A model generated the notes under the pieces. It made no database searches. It had not been told where the DNA came from and saw nothing but the letters and a program-made list of their open reading frames with translations. Below are positions 23,001 through 34,440 of a DNA stretch of 64,000 bases, piece by piece (the first letter of the stretch is position 1; each line of letters begins with the position of its first letter). Both the position numbers and the translations under genes were made by a program. Origin of the DNA: Desmodesmus armatus (taxonomy: Eukaryota; Chlorophyta; Chlorophyceae; Sphaeropleales; Scenedesmaceae); NCBI GenBank assembly GCA_007449985.2, contig VIIQ02000063.1, positions 1 through 64,000 on the forward strand. Direction: 5' to 3'.

Positions 23001-26000
23001 GGGTCGCTATGTCTGGACCGCCCCTCAAACCCCTGCAGGACCCTATGATACCCAGCAGTGGCAGCAGCAGGGGTCCAACACTGCTGCTGCCTCCACAGCG
23101 GCTGCCACCCCCACCTCTGGGACCTCCCATAAGGTCGCTGCTGCTGTCGCTAAGACCTACCAAGCCAGCGAATACCCTGTGCCGATCATCGCCTTGCCGA
23201 ATGATGGAGCAGTCACCCTCATGCAGACATCTCCCTTGGAGTTAGACGGCAGTAACAGTCTGTCCACAGACTCTGACCCCATCCTCAGTTGGACGTGGGC
23301 TATCCGCATGATATCTCCACAGGAGATAGATCTCACACATACCATCACACAAGATGTGTCAGAGCCCATGGCGTCTGTGAGCCTAACTGTCCCGGGGTCC
23401 TACGTAGTAGGGCTGACAGTCGAGAGCGAGTCTGGGGTGTCACACTGGGATAACACCGCCCTTATCGTCATGGGCAGCCAGTCAGCAGGGCTCGCCTCAC
23501 AGATGGGCAGCGGCTACAGTGGCAGCAATGGTGGCAGCAGTGGCAGCAGTGGCGGCAGCTACAACTGGGGCAGGCCAGCAGGGCAAGCACCGGGTGTGTG
23601 GTATGGTGGCGGTGTGCCAGCGCCCCCTCTGGCCCCTGCTGGGATGCTCGCCCCGCCTCCACCTCCCGTACGGCCAATGCGGTCCCCACCACCCCCGCCC
23701 AGGCCCCCTCGCCCTCCCAGGCCGCCACCACCACCCCCATCTCCTCCAAACCCCCCCACCAGCACCTCGGCCGCCCCGGCCACCCAACCCCCCCTTCCCC
23801 CCGTTCCCACCACGCCCACCACCCCCGCCCCCTCCTCCTCCCCGGCCCCCACCCCCCAACCCCAGTCCTCCGCCCCCTCCCCGGCCACCCCCGCCCCCTC
23901 CGCCAGTCCCGAGACCCCCTCCCCCCCCGCGGCCCCCTCCGCCACCATTCCCGCCGCCCAGCCCCCCGCCGCCGCCTTTCCCGCCCAGCGTGCCGCTGTG
24001 CTACTACACCACGAATGGCCAGCTGCCCTTCCCGGCTGTCTCGCCCCAGAGCCTGCCTCAGTACCCCAATGCCCAGTATGACCCGGCTACTGGAGAGGTG
24101 GTGCCGATCGTACCAACCCAACAGGCACTCACAGGACTCAATCAGGTAAGGAAACTCTTTTATCCTCATGAGCCCTTGGGGAATATGGTTGCTGGCTAGT
24201 GCCGAGGTTTGGGAACCCTTCCAACAATCACTGTACTGTACTGTACTTTTCGATTAACGTAATAAAGTGTAGCACTGTTCTTCACAGCAGAACATTGGTG
24301 AAGAGTAGTGTGAGCTTACTTGGGCCGTGGCAGCCCTGACTGCAACCTCTCTGCAGCTTGACATAGTGCAGCCTGCAGCTGCAGACTCCAATGCTGCTCC
24401 AGGTGCTGTGCACATAATCTGCTGTGACAAACCAGTCAGCAGTTTGCCTTGTTGCAGCTTGCCTACTGAATTGAGAACACAACCTTTCTTCACCCTCACC
24501 CCCTCTGTCTGCACAACTTGTCCTGCCTGGTGCTCCCCCCTGCTCCCCTTAGGCAATTGGCCAGTTTGGAACCGGTCTGACAAATTCCATCCGCAGCATC
24601 GGCAACCAAGTGACAGACAACTTAGCCACCAGTATGGGCCAGGCCACAGGGACACTGGCCCAGGGTGCCTTCCAGGGTTTAGGGGCCGGCTTGGGCGCGC
24701 TGGGCCGCGGCATCCTAAACCCTGGGCCAGCCATGCGCCTAGCCAACCCAGACAGCCACATGCGCATTGCTGGTCAGCAGGAGGGGGACGGGAGCGCTGG
24801 CGGCAGCAATGGCGGCAGCAATGGCGGCAGCAGTGGCAGCAATGGCGGCAGCAGTGGCGGCATGGTGCAGGAGGCTTTGGCAGGGGGTGCCAGCATCTTC
24901 CCTGAGGCAACCATGGCTTCTGGAATGGCAGCAAGCAGCGGTGGCAGCAGTAGCGCCGCCGCTACACCCACTCGAGCACTGCTGCTGCTGGATCCTGGGT
25001 CAGCAGGGGACCTTGTGGTCAAAAGCAGCACCATAGGCAGCAGTGACAGCACTCCAAGCAGCAGCAGCAGCAGCAGAAGCCTGCAGCAGGTCGATTTCTT
25101 CGCCCAGCCGATGGCATTTAATGACTTTGTGAGTCAGGGCGTCACTTCTGGCGCCTTTGGCACAAAGCTCGGCGAGGGGGACCTCAACGGTCAGATCCAG
25201 GCGGGGCTTTCGGCCTTAGCAGGGACCGGTGCAGGCATAGGGGATGGGGCGCTGGGTGCTGGTGCTGGGGCAGACACAGGTCTTGGTGCTCTGGCAAAGC
25301 TAGCAGGGCTAGGGGGCTTGGGGGGCAATGCAGCAGACCCGTTCAACACTGGGGGGACCCCAGGGGGTCCCTTGGGAGGTCTCGGAGGGCTGCTGGCCAA
25401 CGTTGTTGGTGGCGCAGGGAAGAGGAAGAGCGGCGGGGGCCTTGGCGGCTTGCTGTCTGGGCTCGCCCACGGCCGCGGCCGCGGCAGCAGTGGCAGCGAC
25501 GGCGGCAGTAGTGGCAGCAATGCCGGCGGCAGCGACGGCTTTGTGTCTACTGCCAGCGTGTCGGGAGCGCAGTACGCCAACGGAGCTGACAGTACTGCGA
25601 TGTACGCACCGTACGGCCAGCAGCAGCAGCAGCAGCTGGGCGGAGCAGGGACAGGGGGCGGTGCAGGGTACATTATGGAGCAAGGCAGTCTGAGCAGTGG
25701 ACAGCAAGGTCAGCAGCTCTTCCCTGGTTCTACTCCCGGTACAGTACGACAGCAGGGCACCAATATGGGGTCAACCCTGTATGGGTCAGCAGTGGACCAG
25801 CTTGTGAAGCTTCCCGGTCAAGCTACTGGGGCTCTCACAGGGTTTAGCACAGGAATTATGAACCAGGGCATTCAAGCAGTACAGACAGTCGGCAACCAGC
25901 TGATCAATCAGGTCGGACAAAACCTGGCAAGTGGCCGGCCGCTGCTTGGGGGTGGGGAGCCGATGGTGGTTCAGGGTTTGGGCCAAAACCCGAACACGTA

Positions 26001-29000
26001 CGTCATCGGGGGGTCGGATTACTACCCTGGAGGGAATGCGCAGGGGCAGACGCAGCAGTGGGAGCAGGGGAGTGTTCCGGATTTGGTGACGGGGCAGCTC
26101 ACGCCGACCAGCACTCAGCGGGGCATGTATGGGGGAGGGACTGTGGGGACCGGCGGGCAGTATGTGTCTCAGTCAACACAACCCGAGGGAGTTATCGACC
26201 CTACCACAGGTAAGCAGTTGTGTACAGTTGTCTCAACTGATAGGTGGGCCAGCTGCAGTGTAGTCCCTGAGACGCTGCTGCGTCTGTGGGCTTTGCATGG
26301 CATGTACTGCTGGGAGCGAGACAGCTTGCTTGCAGTGCGATGCATGTGCAGTAGCATTCCAAAGTAGTAGTGATACCACCATGATAAGGCTAAACCACAA
26401 TTATGTGTGCACATTCCGGCCTTGAGTGTGGCTGACTACAAACCCACAGCACGGCTGCCATAGCCACGTCAGCCACTGTTGACAGCAACAGAGCACGTTC
26501 TCACTGCTTCCCTTTCGACATCTCTTTGATTTTCTCTCTCTTCTTCTGACGTGCTGGGTATGCTTGCCGTCAACAGGGCAGTACAGTAACCCAGGCATCA
26601 CCAACGCCCCAAACTCCTTCTACTGGAGCGGAGGCTACTGGGGCTACTGCCCACCCCCAGCCCCGAACCCGCCCCCGCCACCACCCATGCTCGGCACCTT
26701 CCAAAACCCTGGAGGGGCTTTCGCAGGGGGAGGCACTGGCACATTGGCAGTTATGCGGTCCCCTCAGCCAAACATGGAGTTCCAGACTGTTGAAGCTAGG
26801 GGGCTGGCCCCTGTGCTCCTGGACGCCCAGGGCACTCAAGCTGGCGCCAGCAGGACCATTGTGAGTAAATTGAATGACTGATACAACGCCTGTGCTGTTG
26901 TAGGTGTAGATCAATCGCTAGTGGCACAGATGTGTTTAGGTGGTTGCGAGTTTGCGTGTTGTTCTGTGTTGGCAATGTCAAAATGCAGTGTTGCGTATGA
27001 TGGCTCGGCCGCTATATTACCATTGGGTGGTCTCATCATGCTGCTGGTGTTGCTGCTGCTGCTGCATCCAGGTTGCATATGGCTGGGTCATCCGGTCGCT
27101 GTCAGACGGCACGCCCCGCGCAACTGCCACCGGCATCACCGCAACAGTACTACTGCCGCCTGGCCGCTACAGCGCCACACTCAACGCAGTCGACAACACC
27201 GGTTTCAGCAGCACCGTGGCTCCCGTGAGCTTCACAGTCACAGGAAGTGGCCCACGGGGCCCTAACCCCGTAGGCTCTATGGCGACAGCAATCATGGCCG
27301 CGCGCATCATCTCCCCACCGCCGATTGTCAGCATGGGGACGGACGGACAGAACGTCAGCATTAACCTGGACGCGACAGGGTCTACGGCTTCGCCGGGGCA
27401 GCAGCTGACGTCGTACGCGTGGACGGTTACAGCGCAGCTGGGCGGGGTGCCTTTGGTGTTTTTTCAAGAGGCTGTACAGCAGCCAAATGCTGCGTTCGTG
27501 TCGCTGCCTGTTGGGAGCTACATTGTGAACTTGATTATCAAGGACACTGCTGGTCGCAACGCAAGTATCACACAGGTAGGAGGCATGTTGGTGCTGCCTG
27601 CTTTAACAGCGGAGTTGACATGTTTGACTGGCTCAGCTTCAGTGAGGCTTTGGTGAAAGGATCTGTGAGCAACCCTGCTTGACCGATAGGGAGCGGCACC
27701 AAAGTGTGTTGCGCCCAAACTAGCTGGTCACCGTTGCATGTTAAAGTGTTGTAGTGTGTCTGTCGACCACACTCTCTGACCGCATGTTGGCTTGTGTACT
27801 TCACCTTTGTAGAACTTCGTGGTTGCTGGCGGCAGCCAGAACGGCACCATCGGTGTCATCACCCTGCCCCTGTCCTTTGTGAGAGGCTCACCGGGCCAGA
27901 CCACCACCCTCACACTTGATGCACAGAACAGCAGCCCAAGGCCTGGCACTACACTCACTCAGTGGGTGTGGGCGGTCATCACCATACCAGACAAGAGGGC
28001 GGTCACGAACTCCACAGGACGCATCACCCAGATACGGCTGCGGCCAGGTGTGTCTTGTGGCTGCATGCAGCCTCACTGCTTGGGTTGCAGCATGTCTGCC
28101 ACTGGCATACTGTGACAGTACGGCACTGCTAGTTGCACCTTGAACTGCAGCCTTACTGCATTGTACCTAGCTGCGTGTGCATGGTCAGGCCTAGGCTGTT
28201 GCAGCTGCACCTTGTGGCTCAACTGTGCTTCTGTTGTGCTGATCACACACATCTGCAGGTCAGTACCAACTTGGACTGCTCGTGCTCGACAGCAGCGGCG
28301 GCAGCGCAGTTGCTCAGAAGAACATCGAGATCGGTCCGCCGCCAACCGACCCCAGGAAGCAGCCGCGGCCGCCGATCATCCCCAGCATCGACGGTCCGTT
28401 GGAAGCCGAATCGGGCGGCGAGCTGCTGCTACCCGCCATCACTGACCCCAACAACGACCCGGTCAACGTGGTGTGGCAGATCCGCAACCGCAATGACAAG
28501 CTGGTGAAGGAGGGCACAGGCGGCAACTTGGTGCTCAACGACGTGGACCCTGGCGATTACGTGATCCAGATCAAGGCCGACGACGGTATGCTCACGTCTT
28601 CCGGGCAGTACGATCTCATCGTTGTGCCTGCGGGGACAGGGACCAGAAAGCCTCCCAGCCCATCCAAGCCCTCCGGTGGCTCGCGGGATCGGCTCGATCT
28701 CGACCCGCGCCTGCCATCCCTAACGCTGTCGCAAGGTGCCACACTGGAAATTGACGCGGGATCGACCGGCATCCCGATCAAGGACCTTGGCAAGTATGAC
28801 TACAAATGGACGATGAAGAACAAAGCCACCGGCCAGACAGTCAAGACGGAAGAGGGCCAGGGCGTGACCCTACCGCTGGACAATGCAGACAGCCTGCAGC
28901 TGCAGCTGTCGATCATCGACCCAGCCAGCAACCTCAACTCCACTGGCAGCAGCAACCTCAAAGTACTGCCCCGTCCCGAAGGCGCGGACCCCCTGCCCAT

Positions 29001-30810
29001 CGTGTCTGGCCGCTGCGGTCCCTTCCGATCCTCGCCCGCTGTCGCGACAAGGCTGACTTGTCGGGGGAGGATAGAGACGCAGACGCCTGAGGGCGAGCCT
29101 TCCAATGATCCGGTGGTTTGGGCTTGGAGGGTGACGAAGCTACGGGATCAATCGATCACGACGTCCGTTGGCGCCATTGCTGATTTCGGGGAGTTGGAAG
29201 TCGGGGACTATGTGGTAGAGGCTGCACTGGGTGTTAACGGGCCCCCTACCAGTACCAATACCATCTACTTCCTCTCCACGTACCTCATCGTGCGTGAGCC
29301 CAACAGCAACAGCGGCGGCACCAACAGTGGCAGCAATGCAGGCAGCGGCACCAATGCCGGCGGCAGCGGGAGGACGCCAGCAGCAAACCCAACAAGCGGC
29401 GGCAACGGCGGCAGCAGCAGTGGTGGCAGCAATGCCGGCAGCAGTGGCAGCAGCAATGCCGGCAGCAGCGGCAGCAGTTCCTCTCAGGAGCCAGAAGCAG
29501 ACGGTTTGACTCCCGAGTCCGGTGCACAATTCCAGTCAGTTCCACAGCAGCGGCCTCAGCTGAAGGGGCTTACCAAGGAGCAGCTGAAAGCATACTGGCG
29601 ACAGCAGCAGGAGGGCAACGGGAAGCCTCACACCAAGCAGCAGATGCAAGCATACTGGACGCACCAGCTGCAGGCCGCGCGCAAGCGCAAGCAGCAGCAG
29701 GTAGCCGCTTACTGGCGGCAACAGGTGCAGCAAGGCCATGAAAAGGAGTCCCCAATAACAGCCGAGCTGGCCGCATTCAGTGGAGACCCCATGAACGACG
29801 ACGATGGGGCCCTTGATGCCTATGCTTCAGAGGATGAGGGGTGGCAGACATGGCAGCAGGGTGACATGGGGGATGACTCATCGGATGCCGCTGCAGCTCT
29901 GGAGCTAGCAGGAGAGGCAGCAGCAGACCTGCAGGACGAAGTCTTGTCTGATAGGGAGCTACAGGAGCTACAGGAGCAGCAGGAGGAGGAGGAGGCTGAG
30001 GGGCAGGATGATGTAGCAGGGGATGCTGAGGTGCAGCAGCAGCAGCAGCAGCAGCCAGCTGAGGAGGAGGGGCTGGCTGGGGAGGATGAACAGCAGCAAG
30101 AAGACTCAATCCAGCAGCAGCAGCAGCAGCAGCAGCCGCCAAAGCTGAGGCGGCGGCGCACCACACCGGCCCTTGAGCACAGTGAGCAATCGCAGGCAGT
30201 CGCCATCACCAAAGGCCAGCAGCAGGACCAGCGGCAGCAGCAGCAGCAACAGCAGCACAAGAACAAGGTCGTGCACAAGCCGGTAATGTCCTCTGGCTAT
30301 ACTGCTGCTGCTGATGGTGGCGGTGGGTCTGCCCAGCAGTCACAGCAGCAAAGGCAGCGAGCTGCTGCTGTTCCTGCTGGCAAAGGGTGGCGCGCAGCGG
30401 CACCGGTACTGCAGCAGCAGCAGCAGCGGCGGCTGCCTCCTCCTGCCTTACAGGAAGACCACCAGCAGCAGCAGAAGAAGACGCCCGCACACCAGATATC
30501 CACGCAGGCATGGTACGAGCAGCAACAGCGGCCGCAGCAGCACAGCACGCATAGCGCGCCAGCTACCAATGCCAGCAGGCAGCAGCAACGCGCAAAAGCT
30601 GTGCTGCAGCATCAACGGCAGCCTGAACAGCAGCAGGAGCAGCAAGAGGAGTTAGCTCCTGTGACTGTAGCAGTCCAGCGGTTGACCACAGGACCTGCAC
30701 TGAAGCCTCGCATGGCCAGCAGTGCTGACGGAGGGGGTGCAGTTGCTGCTGGCAGCACGGCGCGGTCCCGCAAGCGTTCTGTTGCCAGACAGAGAGATAT
30801 CTCTGACTGA
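20021..30810 (+). CDS. Large secreted PKD-repeat, polyproline and Gln-rich matrix protein
   Basis: Proposed exons: 20021-20875, 21283-24145, 24553-26209, 26577-26860, 27072-27575, 27813-28047 and 28259-30810. All junctions are in phase if one base of a 7-C run (23751-23757) is discounted, giving about 2,982 residues. It begins with a signal peptide (RLVLLTILLLQLACSSSVLG). Ala/Pro-rich sequence leads to a first PKD/Ig-like repeat near 23170-23480 (SPLELDGSNS, SYVVGLTVES). A polyproline tract (about 23620-24000) and a Gly/Ser-rich part (24553-26209) follow. About six more PKD-like repeats lie between 26780 and 29300, with repeated cores such as GSYIVNLIIKDTAGR, QYQLGLLVLDSSGG and DYVIQIKADDGM. 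The C-terminus has three AYW repeats, an acidic stretch and poly-Gln. Hydroxyproline-rich matrix or cell-wall role is inferred; no close named homologue is recognised. Confidence 0.72.
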
Positions 30811-33285
30811 CGCTGCATGTATCTTAGTGTTTGCTGGATTTTTGGTGTCCTCTACTTCGTCTGTCTGCAATATTTCTGGTGACACTTCCTGAACATTGGT
30901 TTGCAGTTTGAACATGGGGTGGGTCGATGGGGCCTGCTGTGAAGCAGGAGGGTTCCTTTATGCACAGATATGTCCAGACTGAATAGGCACTGGTGGTGTT
31001 GGCTGGTGACCTTGGGACACGATGGGGCAGCTGCCTGTTCCTGCACCTGACTTGTTTCTGAAAGACTGCCACTGCAGCAGCCATACGGTAATTTATGTTT
31101 CTTTTGATTGACTTGCCTAGCGGCTATGTGGTGGACACATTCTGAGCTGTAGTAACCAGCTGGTCTGTCTAGCAGGCAGAGTGAGTTGATGCAAGATGGT
31201 TGTTAACATCTAAGCTGGGAGTCTTACTCGCAGGAAAGTTGCTCGAGCCCAAGACCCTTTGCTTGCTTTCAGTCAGTCGTGACTAAGCTGGCTCACTTGT
31301 CTACGCTAGCTGCTTCTGTGCCGCCAAAGGTGCATTTGAAGCCCCATTTCAAGTGCCACTTGACGGTAGTGTCATTCAAGTGTCACTCAAGTGGCATTCA
31401 AGTGTCATTCAGTCGTTTGTAGCGAGTGAGTGTGTAACACAGTCAGCTGAGCTTATCCAAGACTGCCAGAGACGACTGCTGACTAGCCTAGCCTAGCCAG
31501 AGGTTGATGAGACTGTCACACTATTGCAATGGTCGTCGGCAGGCCAAGTTGGCAGTTTAAGCAGCTTGTAACATCAATGCATGTCGGCAGGTGGTCACGG
31601 CAGTGATTCTCTGGCAGCTGTAGCTGCTTTCAAGCCAACGTCTCTTCGTGCGTGTATAAGTGAAGCTGCCAGGCAGCACCATGGAAGCGGGAGGCAGTAG
31701 CCACCTTGGCATGTTTTCCAGCAAGCACTGCTTGCTTGGCAAGCACCAACATGGCTGTCAAAGGTACTGCTGTTTGCAATGACCCTGCCAGCTGTGTACA
31801 CTCCTATGTATGTGGTGTGTAGTTTCTGAACATGGTGCCTCTGTATGCGGCAATGGCACCGTGCCGGGCTTTTGTGATCAGTCAAGACAGCCGCTGTCTG
31901 AACGTGAGGCTCACAATCTTTGGTTACAACTGGTGGAAGAGTCATGCAACCAGTCGACTGAAGCTGGGACAGCTTCCTGCGTCAACACATGTGCCCTTGC
32001 ACATATATGACGAACCTCTGCCCCAAAATCATGCATGACCAACCCCTGCCCCCAAATCATACAATCAGACGCACCCAGCTCCAGTGTGGCAGGTGGGTGG
32101 TGAAGTGCATGAGATGCCACTCAACGGATGAGTCAGTCAAGGCACCCAACTCTGCTGCGGCAGGTGGATGTGTCGTAGTGGTAAACAAATCCCTTACTAA
32201 CTGGCGGGACAGGGGGGGGGGGGTTGAGGTTAGCCCACAGCCCCGGGGCCCTTGGCTCACTGGATAGAGTAAAACCCAGCCTTCGCTTGCGCAGCAAGGC
32301 AGAGCCCAGGTGGGTTGCTTAGCAAGTCAGCCCAGAACCCTGATAGGATCCTCCAGGCGAGCCACTCCATGAGTCAATTGACTGTTCGATTCCAACTGTC
32401 AGAACTGTTGTACAACAGCTGCACCATGCAGCACTTGAAATATAGCACAGGAGCAGCCCAGCCAGATGCCGGCATGGGGCCCCAGTATACAGCAAGAGCA
32501 GAAGCCCTACTAAACCGCACCCGCTACATGCAGCTGTGAACTGCGCTCTGCCACATACAGGCACAAGTTTGCAGCCTGCAACAGGCCTGGTTGACTCCGC
32601 CAACAACATGCTGTGACATGCTATGGCATGCACATGGCATGTTTTGAGTGCCCCATGTTTCAGGGGTGCGGCATGTCCAAACCAGCTGTGTGGGTAGCTG
32701 TGGGTAGGCCTACAGCAAGCTGTGCTGCAGCTGCTGTGGCTGATGAAAACTGACCTGGGCGATTGGCAGGAATGAGCGCCGGTTACTCACATGAATCAGT
32801 GAGTGACAACATGCGCCCTGGTGCAATGAAATGGGTATAGAACGAAATAGGGTCAGCAAGAATAGACTTGCAAAGTGCCTGCCAACACATCCACAGGGAT
32901 GTGATGGCCTGAGAGGTACGAGAGCTTCCCAGCAAAACCCAATGAGTTCAAGCTGCCTGAATGAAATGTATGCATGCGCAACCGAGGCTGGCGGAGGAGC
33001 GGGGGTTGGTACCAGCTGGTACCTGCAGGGACCTCCAAAAAGGGACTGCATGTATGCATATGCAGCAGTGGTCTCTTGTGAGGGACACTGCAGCAAGTGG
33101 TGCACCAACACAGATGCCCGGATGCATGCGCAAAGCTTGGAAGTAGTGTTTGCGACTCCTGCTAAGCAGAGCACACCAGGCTGCTTTCATCTGCAGCGAG
33201 GTGCCGCTACTGCTGCAGGAACGTGTTGTGAACAAAACCACAACAATGTCTCAGAGTAAAACCCTAGCATGAAAACCCTAGATCC
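30811..33285. other. Intergenic region between convergent genes
   Basis: No coding sequence is supported on either strand. It should hold the 3' ends of the PKD-protein gene (+) and of the small secreted-protein gene (-). It contains a short degenerate tandem repeat (31347-31412) and a run of ten G residues near 32213. Confidence 0.45.
31347..31412. repeat. Degenerate short tandem repeat built on CATTCAAGTG
   Basis: Five or so variants of the decamer CATTCAAGTG (also CACTCAAGTG, CATTTCAAGTG) occur in 66 bases of otherwise unremarkable non-coding DNA. Confidence 0.5.
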
Positions 33286-34440
33286 TCACTTCGTGGCATA
33301 CATGATTGTACCCTCTGCCTGCGCACTGGCGCTGCCTCGGCCATAGAACCGCTGCCCAGATGGGAGCCCCCCATAAATTGACCCAGACGCTTGCGCTGCC
33401 GCTGCTCCATGCATTGTTGTCCACCCGTTTGCCTGGCCATGCTCGCGCATCGTAGCGGCCGCTGCCCTCGCCTGTCCTTGACCACCCATGTAGCCATACC
33501 GACCGCTGGTCTCAAACTGCCCTGCAGCATTTGCCACGCCAGTAACACCGCCATACTGGTTGTTCCCAAGGCTTGCTGTTGCCACGCCGCTTGCGTCGAT
33601 GCGCTGGCCCATAACCTTACCACGGACGTAGCCGCGCCCACGCATTGACATGATGTCAGAGGGGGCTTGTCCAGAGGCCATTGCTTGGTTCATAACCCCG
33701 ACTGCGGGGTCTGGGGCATAGCTGCCATATGCGGGAGCGGCATATGAGACTGGTGAGTAGGTCTGCATGGGTACTGAGCCTGCAACAACTGATCCGGTGT
33801 ACTGCATCAGCTTGCGGGCTGGCTTGTGGTGAGCTGTTTGCGCCTTGGGGCCTGTGGTAGCGACAGCAGCAGCATGCAACAGACGGGCACGGAGAACAGT
33901 CAGCGTTGGTGCCTGCGGCTAGTGGGGAGCCTTTGTACAAGGAGCATATGTGGAGAGCGGAGGACTTTGCTGCAGCACAGGCTGGTTTGTCTGCCATAAC
34001 TGCCTGAAAGCTGGAAGCCTTCTTGCTTTGTGCACAACTGTTTATGATGATGCTGCTGTGAAAGGGCAGTGCGGCACGTAAGGTCACAAGCACTGCATAC
34101 ACATGGGTTTCCTGGCCACACACAGCAACTGTGTACTGTGCACTGTGTGTGCCTGCTGCGCTGTATCAAGCTATCATACTACTCAAATTGCTGCTTCACC
34201 CACAAGTAAAGGAGGCTGGTGCTGATGCTGATGCTGGTGCTGGTGCTGGCTGGTGAGGCAAGCTAGTAACTGCTGCAGCCCTTCAGGTCCCACTGGGACC
34301 TGTGAGTCACAGTTGGCGGTGTGCATACCTGAAATTTGGGCATCACTGCTAGCAGTTGCAGCGACCGACAATGCTGCCAGGATCAACAGCAGCAGGGTGG
34401 CCTGGGGCTTCAAGAAGGACTTGCACATCAGGAGAGCCAT
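33286..34440 (-). CDS. Small secreted Gly/Ala/Tyr/Gln-rich protein
   Basis: Two exons, 34440-34329 and 33851-33286, join in phase (112 + 566 bases) to 225 residues. The first exon is almost entirely a signal peptide: MALLMCKSFLKPQ, a TLLLLILAALSV core and an ATASSDA cleavage region. The mature part is a low-complexity chain with KPARKLMQYTGS, YSPVSYAAPAYGSYAP, RGRGYVRGKVMGQR and alternating Ala, Gly, Gln and Tyr. It has no cysteine and no recognisable domain. Composition suggests a structural extracellular or cell-wall protein. An upstream in-frame Met at 34491 is less likely because the signal peptide begins cleanly at 34440. No homologue is recognised. Confidence 0.65.

Noticed and set aside
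32213..32320. tRNA-like look of the stretch after the G run
   Set aside because: No cloverleaf pairing or B-box sequence could be made out.
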